DNA from: Cliona cf. orientalis
Taxonomy: Eukaryota > Porifera > Demospongiae > Clionaida > Clionaidae
Length of the DNA stretch: 64,000 bases
NCBI GenBank assembly: GCA_963930775.1
Contig: OZ005707.1
Location: forward strand, 1,612,001 to 1,676,000
Direction of reading: 5' to 3'
Below are positions 47,562 through 56,913 of the stretch, in pieces. The stretch's first letter is position 1. The number at the start of each line of letters is the position of its first letter. The notes under the pieces are model-generated. The model did no database searches. It saw only the letters and a program-made list of their open reading frames with translations, and was not told where the DNA came from. The translations under genes were made by a program, and so were the position numbers.

Positions 47562-48995
47562 CTACACTGTTAGACGTACATCCTTATCTGGAAATATTAC
47601 AAAAGCTTCTTTGTCATCATCATCAAATTCAATTTTCCATTGTCCATTAAAGACATCAAAATTGACCAGGGTTCCTTTGTACCATATTCCATCATCGTAT
47701 CTATCTTCAACTCTCTGGCCAATCCCAGCAAAATCAGCATTGCTTATTTTCTTCCTCTTGGTTGATTTAGGCAATACATTGGCATCCGAATCAGAGTCTG
47801 ATGAGTCCACATAGTGATATCGCTTTTTTGGAGCTTTTATGCAAGTTTCGTTCATAGAGGAGGAGCCACAGAAATTGCTGGTCTTGTCTGGAGGTCCAAA
47901 CTGGGCTTGGTAGTCTGGATTGACTGAATGGGACCGCTGAATCTTCCTTTTAGCTGCACAACTTCGTCGGCTTTCCTCTGATATTTCACGATAGGATAAA
48001 CTAAATTGTTTCTCTGCTGCTATATATGAAAGTGCAAGACACTTACCTTTCTTGTAGACATATTCCATGGCCATTTTCAAACACGTAGGGAATGATTGTT
48101 TGCTATCTTGATTGATTCTTTCTACACCATTGGTGTCCCTTGGAGCCTTCTCATAAGCACTGGAGGGATCACGAAATGCATCACACAGCATGCGTAGGTG
48201 AGGAAGTCTTGTCCACCATTCAACCCAATGGGTTGCCTCTTTCCATGCTGCAGCAATCTCTTTCCAATGGTCCAATACTTCTGCTGGTACGGTAACATTT
48301 GGTATCTCCCCGATGTTCACGGCACCTTTCAGTGAATTGAATAGCTTCATCACGTCAGATTTACTCTTTTGAAGTGGAATAGCTCTAGAAATTATACAAA
48401 ACGCTTCACGACTTAGGCAACGAGTTTGATTAGGAAGAGGGCTGCTGACTTTGTCAGCAACTCTTTGGTAAGAGCGGCCATAGTGAACTTTACATCCAAT
48501 GAGAAGTTTATCACAGAGTTTTTCACCGATAGCAAGCTGTAATCCTTTCCTTTCAGCATCACTCCAGTCTAAGACTATTCCTTTTAAAGTTTTCCCAATA
48601 CTAAACTCTTTGTGGTCTTCTTTACATTGATCAAATACAGCTTTAAACGCTACAGAATAAAAATTTGCATCTTCTTTATTGCTTCGAACTCTCGCAACCG
48701 CTACCCATCTCATCACATTATAATCAAATGCTGTAACATTCCAAAGGTAGGGTAGATCTGTATTTTCATTATAAGTCATGTCTACTTCTATATACTCAGA
48801 CTTTGCCAGGATGGAGCTCATTAGAGGAGACATAATAAGCTGGTATACCAGTGAAGACGTAAGTGCATATTTCCTCATAATATTATATGGTCGTCCTCTG
48901 ACTCTGTACTCACTTGAAACATTGCTAGATCCCTCAACAACCTGATCTGCACTGTCTATGGTATTTGCTAGCGTTTCCATTTCCAACAGAATCAT
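47562..48995 (-). CDS. MULE transposase with C-terminal Tudor-like domain
   Basis: The 477-codon frame holds the Mutator-type DDE core: first Asp in EYIEVDMTYNENT, second in GIVLDWSDAERKGLQLAI, and the Glu region THWVEWWTRLPHLRM followed by the typical DTNGVERINQDSK. It would cut and join the element's ends. The last ~55 residues (GQRVEDRYDDGIWYKGTLV onward) look like a Tudor-type barrel, which in other proteins reads methylated histones or arginines and could direct insertion. The frame begins inside the end of the upstream frame (48934-50067). The N-terminal zinc and winged-helix parts lie there, so a frameshift separates the two halves. Confidence 0.8.
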   Translation of the reverse strand: MILLEMETLANTIDSADQVVEGSSNVSSEYRVRGRPYNIMRKYALTSSLVYQLIMSPLMSSILAKSEYIEVDMTYNENTDLPYLWNVTAFDYNVMRWVAVARVRSNKEDANFYSVAFKAVFDQCKEDHKEFSIGKTLKGIVLDWSDAERKGLQLAIGEKLCDKLLIGCKVHYGRSYQRVADKVSSPLPNQTRCLSREAFCIISRAIPLQKSKSDVMKLFNSLKGAVNIGEIPNVTVPAEVLDHWKEIAAAWKEATHWVEWWTRLPHLRMLCDAFRDPSSAYEKAPRDTNGVERINQDSKQSFPTCLKMAMEYVYKKGKCLALSYIAAEKQFSLSYREISEESRRSCAAKRKIQRSHSVNPDYQAQFGPPDKTSNFCGSSSMNETCIKAPKKRYHYVDSSDSDSDANVLPKSTKRKKISNADFAGIGQRVEDRYDDGIWYKGTLVNFDVFNGQWKIEFDDDDKEAFVIFPDKDVRLTV

Positions 48996-50153
48996 GTGCC
49001 TTTTTATGTCCCTTACTGTTAGAGACTACTTCACTCTTTTTCAATGCTTGCTTTCTAATGGAGTTCAGTCGTCCGGAATGAGTAGCAGATAAATCAGCAG
49101 CTGATGGACGATATTCAATTCCCTGTCCATTGGAGATCTGTGAAGTTGTCAATGATGGATTTGCAATAACTGCTGACGTAATTTCCTGGCGTACTTTCTG
49201 GGGAATTCTATGTGACGCAATTTTTCCATGTGAATGGAAGTTTTCTGTTGCTGGAAAACTGTGCTTTCTCAGCAGGCCACCAACCCACCTTCGATTATCG
49301 TTCATATCTTCAGGTCTCAGATACACAAATTCGACATCACAATCTGATACTTGAACCAATGGAGACTTGCTATGCTCACGACATGTATTACGGATTGTAG
49401 AATTGCACACAGTGTGATCACACTGTTCACATTTCTTGGCACCTTTACACTGTGCCCTATGGAACCATAATTTTTGTATCCCACTATCATTCTTTACCTC
49501 TATTAGTTGTTTTGTTGAACTATTTTTGCTGAATTGCACGTCAGACCATAGGAAATCTGGGTCAGATGCTGTATAATGTGGCAGCTTAGTGATATCTTCA
49601 ACATACCATAGCATATTATGAGCTGGAAATGAAAATGTTCCCAAAAACTGATAGTTCTCTTTATCCGTAATCTTTTTCCAGTTCTCTTTTAACTCAAGGA
49701 GCTTCTTAACAAGCGGTAGTAAATGGCAACCTTTTCCTCTTCTTTTTCTTGGAGCAGTATGATCATCATCAACTCTGTGGGAGGTTGAACAAATAGGTGA
49801 TAAATGACTATCATGTGAATTTTCAACTGAAAAAGAAGGGAGCATTACTGAAGCACATGTTTCAATTGCCTTGATTCCTTTATCGTTAGGAGAAAGTGAA
49901 GCATACACTCCATTGCTATTGCCAAACTTTGCTGTCTTTATAGTACGTGTAATGTAGCCTGCAGCTGCAGCTTGTCGAATGAAGTTTCTCCACCAAGCCT
50001 TGCTCAGTCCTTTAGGACTCTTGCCGTACGCAGAAGTCTCATTCTTTTCAACTTGTATATCTTTCATCCATGTTAGCTGGCCTCCACGAATCCACTCTGC
50101 AATTTTGACTTCACCTCTATTTCCTAGCTCTTTTATGGCATCTAGCTAACAAC
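48934..50153 (-). CDS. RQC winged-helix and zinc-binding region of the MULE protein, frameshifted from its neighbours
   Basis: The open frame starts after a stop at about 50153 (first Met at 50067) and ends at 48934. Its first part, LGNRGEVKIAEWIRGG and SPKGLSKAWWRNFIRQAA, resembles the RQC winged-helix of RecQ helicases, although the helicase domain ends in another frame just upstream. A Cys cluster (CKGAKKCEQCDHTVC) suggests a zinc finger of the sort found ahead of MULE transposases. One-base frame changes at both ends (near 50140-50155 and 48935-48995) separate it from the helicase and the transposase. Either these are mutations in a decaying copy, or short introns or programmed shifts link the parts. 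Confidence 0.65.
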
Positions 50154-52322
50154 AACTTTAGTTCTGTGGCTCTATCTTCCATTTGGATGACACCCTGATC
50201 ACAGATATCACAACATTTGCCTGTGGATGTTGCATGGTCTTCACTTTCATCAAAAAGATTTACCAATACTTTTCGTCTGCATCTCCCTGATAAGTGAGAA
50301 TAGCAAAATTGCATGGCTTCACTAAAGTTCTTACTTGTGTCTGAAATTTCATTTATTCTATTTTGGCGAGCAAGGTCACCACTCCAGAATCCTACATGAT
50401 GAATATCTTCATCACAATAGAAGATATGTGCCTCTGAGTAGTTGCCATCCCTCCCAGCCCTTCCAAGCTCTTGGGCCCAAGCAGATATGGAGGGTGGCAA
50501 GCCATTCCTGATGACAAATCTGACATTTTCCTTGTTAATACCCAATCCAAATGCTCTTGTTGCCACAATCACGGGTACATCGCCACTTTTCCACCGCAGA
50601 TAAGCGTCACTTTTTTCTGATTCCTTCATTTTCCCATAGTATCCAATAGCATTCACTCCACGATCACGAAGAGCAAGTACTATAGGTCCGACATGAGTTG
50701 CAAAGTCAGTATAGATTATTGAACAGTCATTCTTTATCATGCCTGCAACTTGATCAGCAAATTCATTGAAATCACGGTGATCAAGACTAAAGGATTTACT
50801 AGGCCCTGTCGTTTTCTTGAAGTTGCATTGATGTACAGCTAAGTATATATTGGGTCTGTTCACAGAAGATTGTACTATTACTGGATTATTCAAGAATTTG
50901 GTAAGTTTACTAAAAATTGCAGGTGTTGCAGTGGCTGTAAGAGCCATGACAGGAATACCATCGAATAGTTGTGGAATTGTTTCACACTGTTGATAATGCT
51001 CTCTGAATCCATCCCACTCGTATATTATTAAGTGAGCTTCATCTATTGCTATTAGTCCCAATTGTTTATGTTCATGCAGGCTCTTGACTTTGTCCATATT
51101 CTTGGATTTACCAAACAACCATTCAGGACTCACAAATATTACTGAGGCTGGATTTTTTTGGTCAAATGCTCTTGTGTCAGCATCAGGATCAGTTTGAGCA
51201 GAGCCAAGAAATACTGCATCTATTCCTTTACTCTGTAACTCACGGGTTTGATCGTGCATTAAACTAATAGTTGGTGTTATTACAAGGGTGGTTTTCCCCA
51301 TATAAACAGCTGGAAATTGATAGCAGAGGCTCTTGCCTTTACCTGTTGGTTGAATAACCAGACAATTTTTCTTGTTGAGAACAGCATCAATTGATTCCTT
51401 CTGAAAGTCTTTAAATCGGGTATTACCAAATTTCTCTGCCAGCAAGAAGGTCTTTGTTGCCTCATTTACATCAACAGTACCAATTATTGAGTCAAATTCA
51501 TCGTCACCATTGAGCGAGAAGCTGTCGTTATTATCAACATTATTACTGGCAAGACTAGAGGATGTTTCCATTGTAGTCAAATCAGATTCAATACTGGTCA
51601 CTATCTAATATAGTACAATTATATTTTATAAAATTCAATTAATATACAATAATAATATAATTACCTCTATGGAATGATTTCTCCTTGATTTATGTTTGTG
51701 CCACATTTCATTACAGATCTGACAACGCATTGCTTCACATTCTTTACAATAATAGGTAGCATTTTCTCCACATGAGACACATTCATCTGCGAAGGTAAAA
51801 TTAACATAGTTCTTCGTTTTATGGCGACATAATGGTCTAATTTACCCAATACAATCTTGTGGTCATCATTACCACCACCTCCCATGCCCTTAATACAAAA
51901 GAAAACAGTAGTTCCATGCTTAATTCCTTGTGATGTGAGGGTAGAGTTGGGTTTCACAGCCTTTCCAGCGCAAATAAGAAGTTGCAATTCTATTGGTATG
52001 TCAAGAAGATCCTTCATAATCCTATAAAGAACTCTACCACGGCTCCTTCTACTCAATGTAATACACAGAGGTAAATGAGCAGCACCCTGAATGTATACAT
52101 CAATAGTTGTAGCGTGCCTGCAATAAAAAAAAGAGATAGGATATTAATTTGGTGCAGGGTCGCTTATGCGCATGCGCAATAACGGTAAATTCGCATCGGC
52201 GGCCTGTACGTACATACAAAAAATTAATAATAATGTGGTCTGATTAAAAACGAATAGATAGATAATTACCTGCCATCGTCCGCGAAATGTCTATCCTTCT
52301 TATGCTCGGGTGAACTGAACAT
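50117..52322 (-). CDS. Ubiquitin-like / B-box zinc finger / RecQ helicase protein of the MULE, 4 exons
   Basis: Exons: 52322-52270, 52117-51846, 51786-51665, 51604-50117, GT-AG with consistent phases; 644 residues. Exons 1-2 give a ubiquitin-like fold (TTIDVYIQGAAHLP, LLDIPIELQLLICAGK, then KGMGGGG, which recalls the ubiquitin LRGG end). Exon 3 is a B-box-type zinc finger: CVSC, CKEC and CQIC pairs, then WHKHKSRRNH. Exon 4 is a RecQ helicase: Walker A QPTGKGKS, DEAH in IDEAHLIIYEW, motif VI QELGRAGRDG, and the RecQ zinc cysteines CRRKVL and CCDICDQG. RecQ enzymes unwind DNA 3' to 5'. A Ubl with a Gly-rich end placed before the helicase could be cleaved off or act in cis. I know of no transposon with this combination, but could not search. 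Confidence 0.82.
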
Positions 52323-52991
52323 GTGGACACCAATTGCACATGTATAGAATACGCATTTAAGCATGACATCCATGAGAGCGATGACAAAGAGACAGAGCAA
52401 GATGATCCAGAGGAGTAGATGGGCAATAAATAGGGGGTTGAGCAGTATCTGACTGGTGGTAATATCCGGATTTGGAGGGGATGAGCTGTCCAGATGTCCA
52501 GATGCCTTGAAGACTCAGGAACTGAGGCTTTAGCTTGCTGTTCTGAAAAGAACAACCTCCCTGGCAAACACAGGAGAAAGAGAACCAACGCTATCTTCTG
52601 TTCTCATCTTAGTTTGAGACCGCCAAAATTTGACTGATTGTCCTGCGCATGCTTGACATCTGCAGCTAAAGCAGCCCCACCTCTATCTTAAGTTGGCACA
52701 CGCAACGCGCATGCTCGATTACTTATTAGCCACGCCCCTTTCTTGTCGCCTCGGCCCCGCGCGCAACTTCACGGTGTCAAGCAGAATTGCTTACCTTTCT
52801 TGAATATTCATTAAGGCAAGATTTTATGCCAAAACCTCACTGCGACTATGAAGTATAGTGGGTAAACCCGGTGATTAAGTTAATCAGGGTATGCTCCTGT
52901 AATTAAATGATCTGGCATAAAATTTTCCCTTTATAAATGTTAGTATAATTTGCAATCACAAGGCGATTTTAGGCTAAATTAGCTGGCATTA

Positions 52992-53126
52992 AAGTTTGCC
53001 TTGCTGTACAGCAAGGCAAGATTGGCATAAAAGTGTCTCTTGGTGCAGCAAGAAAGGATTGGCATAAAAATTTCCCTTAGTACAGCAAGGAAATTTCTTT
53101 AATTTTATGCTAAAATATGTACGACC
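52992..53126. repeat. MULE right terminal inverted repeat
   Basis: Inverted partner of 46915-47049; ends at the second GTTGTTCAC (53127-53135). Confidence 0.9.
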
Positions 53127-53205
53127 GTTGTTCACAAGTACAATCCAATAACTATTAGCTAAACTCCTGGAATATCAACGACATATCACATGGGTGCAGT
53201 GATGC
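53127..53205 (+). pseudogene. Kelch-repeat fragment, 3' part beyond the MULE
   Basis: Resumes the blade text VVHKYNPIT directly after the element, with a stop soon after. It shows the insertion interrupted a kelch repeat. Confidence 0.65.
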
Positions 53206-54989
53206 ATATTAAACTAGAGCTCTGTAGAGCACATACCCCGCGCGCACATTGTGCAATCTATAGATTTACTTTCGGTGCGTGGCCATAATTAAATTTTTGT
53301 AAACTTCAGAGAAATAGAAAAGTATGCTGCTTAGCCTACTGGGGGTTCCGGTGACACTTGAAAAAGCGCTCTCTGCACCCAGACCTAGCTCAGACTAGGA
53401 AGATATGAATTTCTACAATAGTAGTTTAGCTATCTTACATTATCCAGATTTCAGTCACTAGATATCACGAGCATTATTTAGAACATCGACGATCTTTACC
53501 AGTCATATGTTTGCCCACTCAGTTGTGCGCATGAGCAGAAAGCACATGCACAATTGGTATGCATAGATGGACACTGTCGATAGGCGTGGCTACGGTGGCC
53601 AACAAAAAGGCACTATTTGTGACGCTCATGGACCGTATCCCTCGATTTGACGCACACTGAAGCCAGTTTTTCGCCGAATTCGATTGATTCATTGTAAATA
53701 CGAGTCGCTTAGACGCCTATATCTCGAGATATGGCGATTTTTGTGCTAACGACAATAACGACAACGACGACGACGACACGACCGATTATTTTACCCCTTG
53801 CGCATGCGCGCGGGGTAATAATTATATCATAACTTCATAGAGTGAGTGATGGCTTCTGTTAAAGAATAAGGCGGGGCAAACTGAATTCGCTGTTTATCGT
53901 CACCGCCCGCATGGATTTTCAGATTTTCTCAGATTTCATATTCAATACGGTAAACATATGGCACTTTGAGCCCCACCCACCGACCGCGCTAATTAGAGGG
54001 CGGGGTCTCGGGAATTTCGAAGTTCGATTCCAGCACTCTCCATTGATTTGAAATATGAGAAATGACCGCCCGCCCGCATGCAAATCAAAATCTTTTTGAA
54101 GATAAACTGTGAATTTAGTTTATCACGCCTAACTTGAATTACTGCAGTCTTTATTCTCCAACCACGTATATTGCAGTGAGGTATTTGTTACCCCGCGCGC
54201 ATGCGCAAGCTAGGGGTAAAGTAATCAGTTGTGTCGTGGTCGTCGTCGTCGTAGACACAAAAATCGCCATATCTGGAGATCTAAGCACCTGAGCGAGTTG
54301 TAAGAACAACAGACTTCGGTGCGCTTAGAATCGAGTGGCACGGCCTACAAGCGTGATAAATAGTGCATTTATGTTGACCATCGTAGCCACGCCCATCAAC
54401 CGTGCCCGTTATGCATATTAAATACATAACTAGAGCTCTATAGAGCACATACCCCGCGCGCAGCATTTGCACTGATCTAGGATCTGCAGCATGCAATGGC
54501 AGTATAATATAGACCCCTTGCAGTAGGCGTGACAGTGGGCGTGGCCAACCGCGCGGCCGCCATCTTGGAGTACAACGTGTGGTAGCCTCGTCCCCAGGCC
54601 CCCAAAAGGGCCTGAAGAAGAGGCTAAACGCGTGGGCGTTCTCTATGGGCCATGAGTACAATGAGCGGGTTTGTAGCTCATTTGCTGAGGGCCAGAACGA
54701 GTAGAGCGCCTAGTGCCTCCAAGTATACGGATTTATCCTTAATTTTACGGAAATAAACGAAATTTTACGGGTGAAAAGTGCTGAATTAGGGATTTTTTTT
54801 AAGCATCCAGCCCCACCTCCTTTTATGTATGTACATAGTGTATAGCCATGGAAACACGGAAAATGCTTGAAAAGTACGGAATTCACTAATGTAAAGTACG
54901 AAAATATAAGTTAAAAGGTTGGAGGCTCTGGACTTGTGATGTGAATGTCGGGGATAATTGCATAGCTATAGCACCTATATCCGTACTCC
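53206..54989. other. Repeat-rich spacer: TACCCCGCGCGC elements
   Basis: No gene was recognised. The end sequence ACCCCGCGCGC recurs at about 53235, inverted at about 53806-53817, and direct at about 54189 and 54453. 53700-53818 and 54188-54300 are inverted copies of one ~115-bp unit containing CGACGACGACGAC and ATATGGCGATTTTTGTG. The stretch CTAGAGCTCT-TAGAGCACATA precedes two of the copies (53213, 54440). This looks like overlapping members of one short DNA-element family. Confidence 0.6.
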
Positions 54990-55079
54990 GTGTGGCGATC
55001 GCGCATGCGCACCATCTACCGGGTATTACCGGCAGCTAATTTAGGGTGTGTCTCATCAAACACGGATACCGGCCGAAAA

Positions 55080-55850
55080 ATGGACGACTTCAAAGGAAAA
55101 GTAGCTGGGTTTCTCGTTGATCTGTTCCTCCAATATCCCGTTTGTTCAGCCTTTATTGTATCTGTCGGCCTTTACACATTCTCTCCCTTTATTCTGGATG
55201 CCGCAAAGAATATTTCTCTCTGGCGATGGGCCATCATTTTTGTGCTAATAAGCTCTGTGCTTATAGCTATCGTGCCTGTTCTTCAATTAACCACGGAGAG
55301 AATCATAGCACGTCCTACGCCTTGTTGTTCAACATACAACAATCCTGCGAGATACCTGTGTTTCATTTTAAATGAAGAAAATAAGCAGATCTTCTATGAA
55401 ACAACACTTCAGAAATGTGATCGTACTGATCCGAACATGAACACAGCGACATCCTTTTACATCATTTCGTCATGGATACCCTCACCAGATCATTTTCGAA
55501 CAAAGAAAAAGATCCTATTTCATCCCGATGGTGAAAATCAAAAACCTTATGACTTACCACAAGGCTATTGTGTCCGCGCAAATGGTCCCATCATAGAAAA
55601 CAAACCAGTACAAGTTTCATTTTATAGCCTAAATGGAACTGAAAAGATTTTGCTTGATAGAGGTTCTATTGACTGGAAAGATTTGGAAGTTTTTACTGCT
55701 GGTTGGTATCTAGTGTCCAATTGTAGGACTGGTATTCAACGGTTGCTATTGCCTTGTAAGACGGTGTACATCAGCTCAGCTTATGTAAGGCTGCCTCAGT
55801 ATTCAAGGATCATGCTACTGGAAGATAGTTCAGCAACTTCTCAAACGTAG
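55080..55850 (+). CDS. Intronless two-pass membrane protein of unknown function
   Basis: 256 residues from ATG 55080; an in-frame upstream ATG at 54990 would add 30 residues, but the 55080 start gives a compact N-terminus before the first helix. Two hydrophobic segments lie at about residues 20-42 (YPVCSAFIVSVGLYTFSPFI) and 47-70 (WRWAIIFVLISSVLIAIVPV). The rest (~185 residues) is polar, with several Cys (CCSTYN, LQKCD, GYCVRAN, VSNC, LLPC), and would sit on one side of the membrane. I do not recognise the family. It is preceded and followed by repeat-rich DNA. Confidence 0.55.
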   Translation: MDDFKGKVAGFLVDLFLQYPVCSAFIVSVGLYTFSPFILDAAKNISLWRWAIIFVLISSVLIAIVPVLQLTTERIIARPTPCCSTYNNPARYLCFILNEENKQIFYETTLQKCDRTDPNMNTATSFYIISSWIPSPDHFRTKKKILFHPDGENQKPYDLPQGYCVRANGPIIENKPVQVSFYSLNGTEKILLDRGSIDWKDLEVFTAGWYLVSNCRTGIQRLLLPCKTVYISSAYVRLPQYSRIMLLEDSSATSQT

Positions 55851-55853
55851 TGA

Positions 55854-56459
55854 TCTCTCCATAAAAGGAGGACGAAGACGATGTAGCTACTAATAATATG
55901 GTAATACTAAGTCTTAACTTGAAATAGATTACACTTTGAACCTTAAGAGTCCCGTATTACTGGTGTTTTGTAATTAGAGATGATTGTTAGCTACTCCCGT
56001 TTTCTTGTAAGAATCCCGTTCCCATTCTTAATTACTTGTTGCATTGTCTGATACACTATTGACAAAGTAGCTATAGATCTACTTATACTGTCTGTCCCAG
56101 TTAGCTATTATCTCGTGCATCATGAAACAGGCATGCACATTATGTGTGTGGGCGGAATCCCACAACCTTAAAATAGTTTGGATAATAGGATCCAAGGTAA
56201 TTTTATCATTGCATGCATACTGCAAAAACAAAGGGTTAATTTAACCCATCTTAGGTTACCTGAGTTTCAAAACATGTGATCTTAAGGCTTTAATCATAAT
56301 ATAGCATACCTGGAGCCAAGATATGCACATAATATTTAATATCTGAAGTTGCTAGAACAGAGATACACATGTATGATGGTGAATGACATTAAGTGAAGTG
56401 GTAATTACTCCACAAAGAGACCGGAAAGCACTGACGGGGACGAGGTGAGTGGTCAGTTT
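55854..56459. other. Spacer without recognisable feature
   Basis: AT-rich, no ORF of note, no clear repeat noticed. Confidence 0.5.
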
Positions 56460-56860
56460 TTCATTACGTCCAGAGTCCCAATTAGAAAAAAACTTCGGCC
56501 GACCGATGAGGTAATTGTGACGTAAAATATGACGAAAATGCGGTTAAGACTGTTTCAAAATGTTTAGCACGCATGAAAGCTTGTTGGGGCCCAGAATTCA
56601 AACCTAGCGTAGAAGAGATAGTGGACTATCGATGAGATATGGCAATTCTCCTAGTTCGCTTTCTTTGGCGAGCACGCACTCGGGGGGATTTCCCTATTCA
56701 GTCTAGGCACATGGCAAGTGGAGGTCACGTCCGGGTCAACCGGCTCAAGCCGCGCGCCTCAATATACGCGCATACGGAGCATGCGCAATTTGTCGACTAG
56801 TCCTGGTTCGAATTATGGCGGGTACAGTAGCGCGATGTGGTACTTTTCATGATGAGGTAG
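56460..56860. mobile_element. Second copy of the 32978-33400 element
   Basis: Starts CATTACGTCCAGAGTCCCAA and runs parallel to 32976-33385, sharing blocks such as TTTCTTTGGCGAGCACGCAC (one base different there) and GGTCACGTCCGGGTCAACCG. Its inverted ends are less clear. It lies just upstream of the retroelement frame. Confidence 0.7.
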
Positions 56861-56913
56861 TCTATGGATGGAGCTCACCTGAAGCGTGAAAGTTGGTCAC
56901 GATATAGATCGAC

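Larger units (their letters stand above)
46915..53126 (-). mobile_element. Complete Mutator-like (MULE) DNA transposon carrying a Ubl-B-box-RecQ helicase gene
   Basis: 6212 bp. The left end (GGTCATGCAGAGTTTGGCAT onward) and the complement of the right end (GGTCGTACATATTTTAGCAT onward) align for ~135 bp, with long identical stretches and an internal palindrome CCTTGCTGTACAGCAAGG. Both sides carry the same 9-bp GTTGTTCAC, the usual MULE target duplication length. All internal genes run on the minus strand: helicase gene 52322-50117, RQC/zinc region 50150-48934, DDE transposase with Tudor-like tail 48995-47562. The kelch pseudogene text is continuous across the insertion when the element is ignored, which proves the borders. 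Confidence 0.92.
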
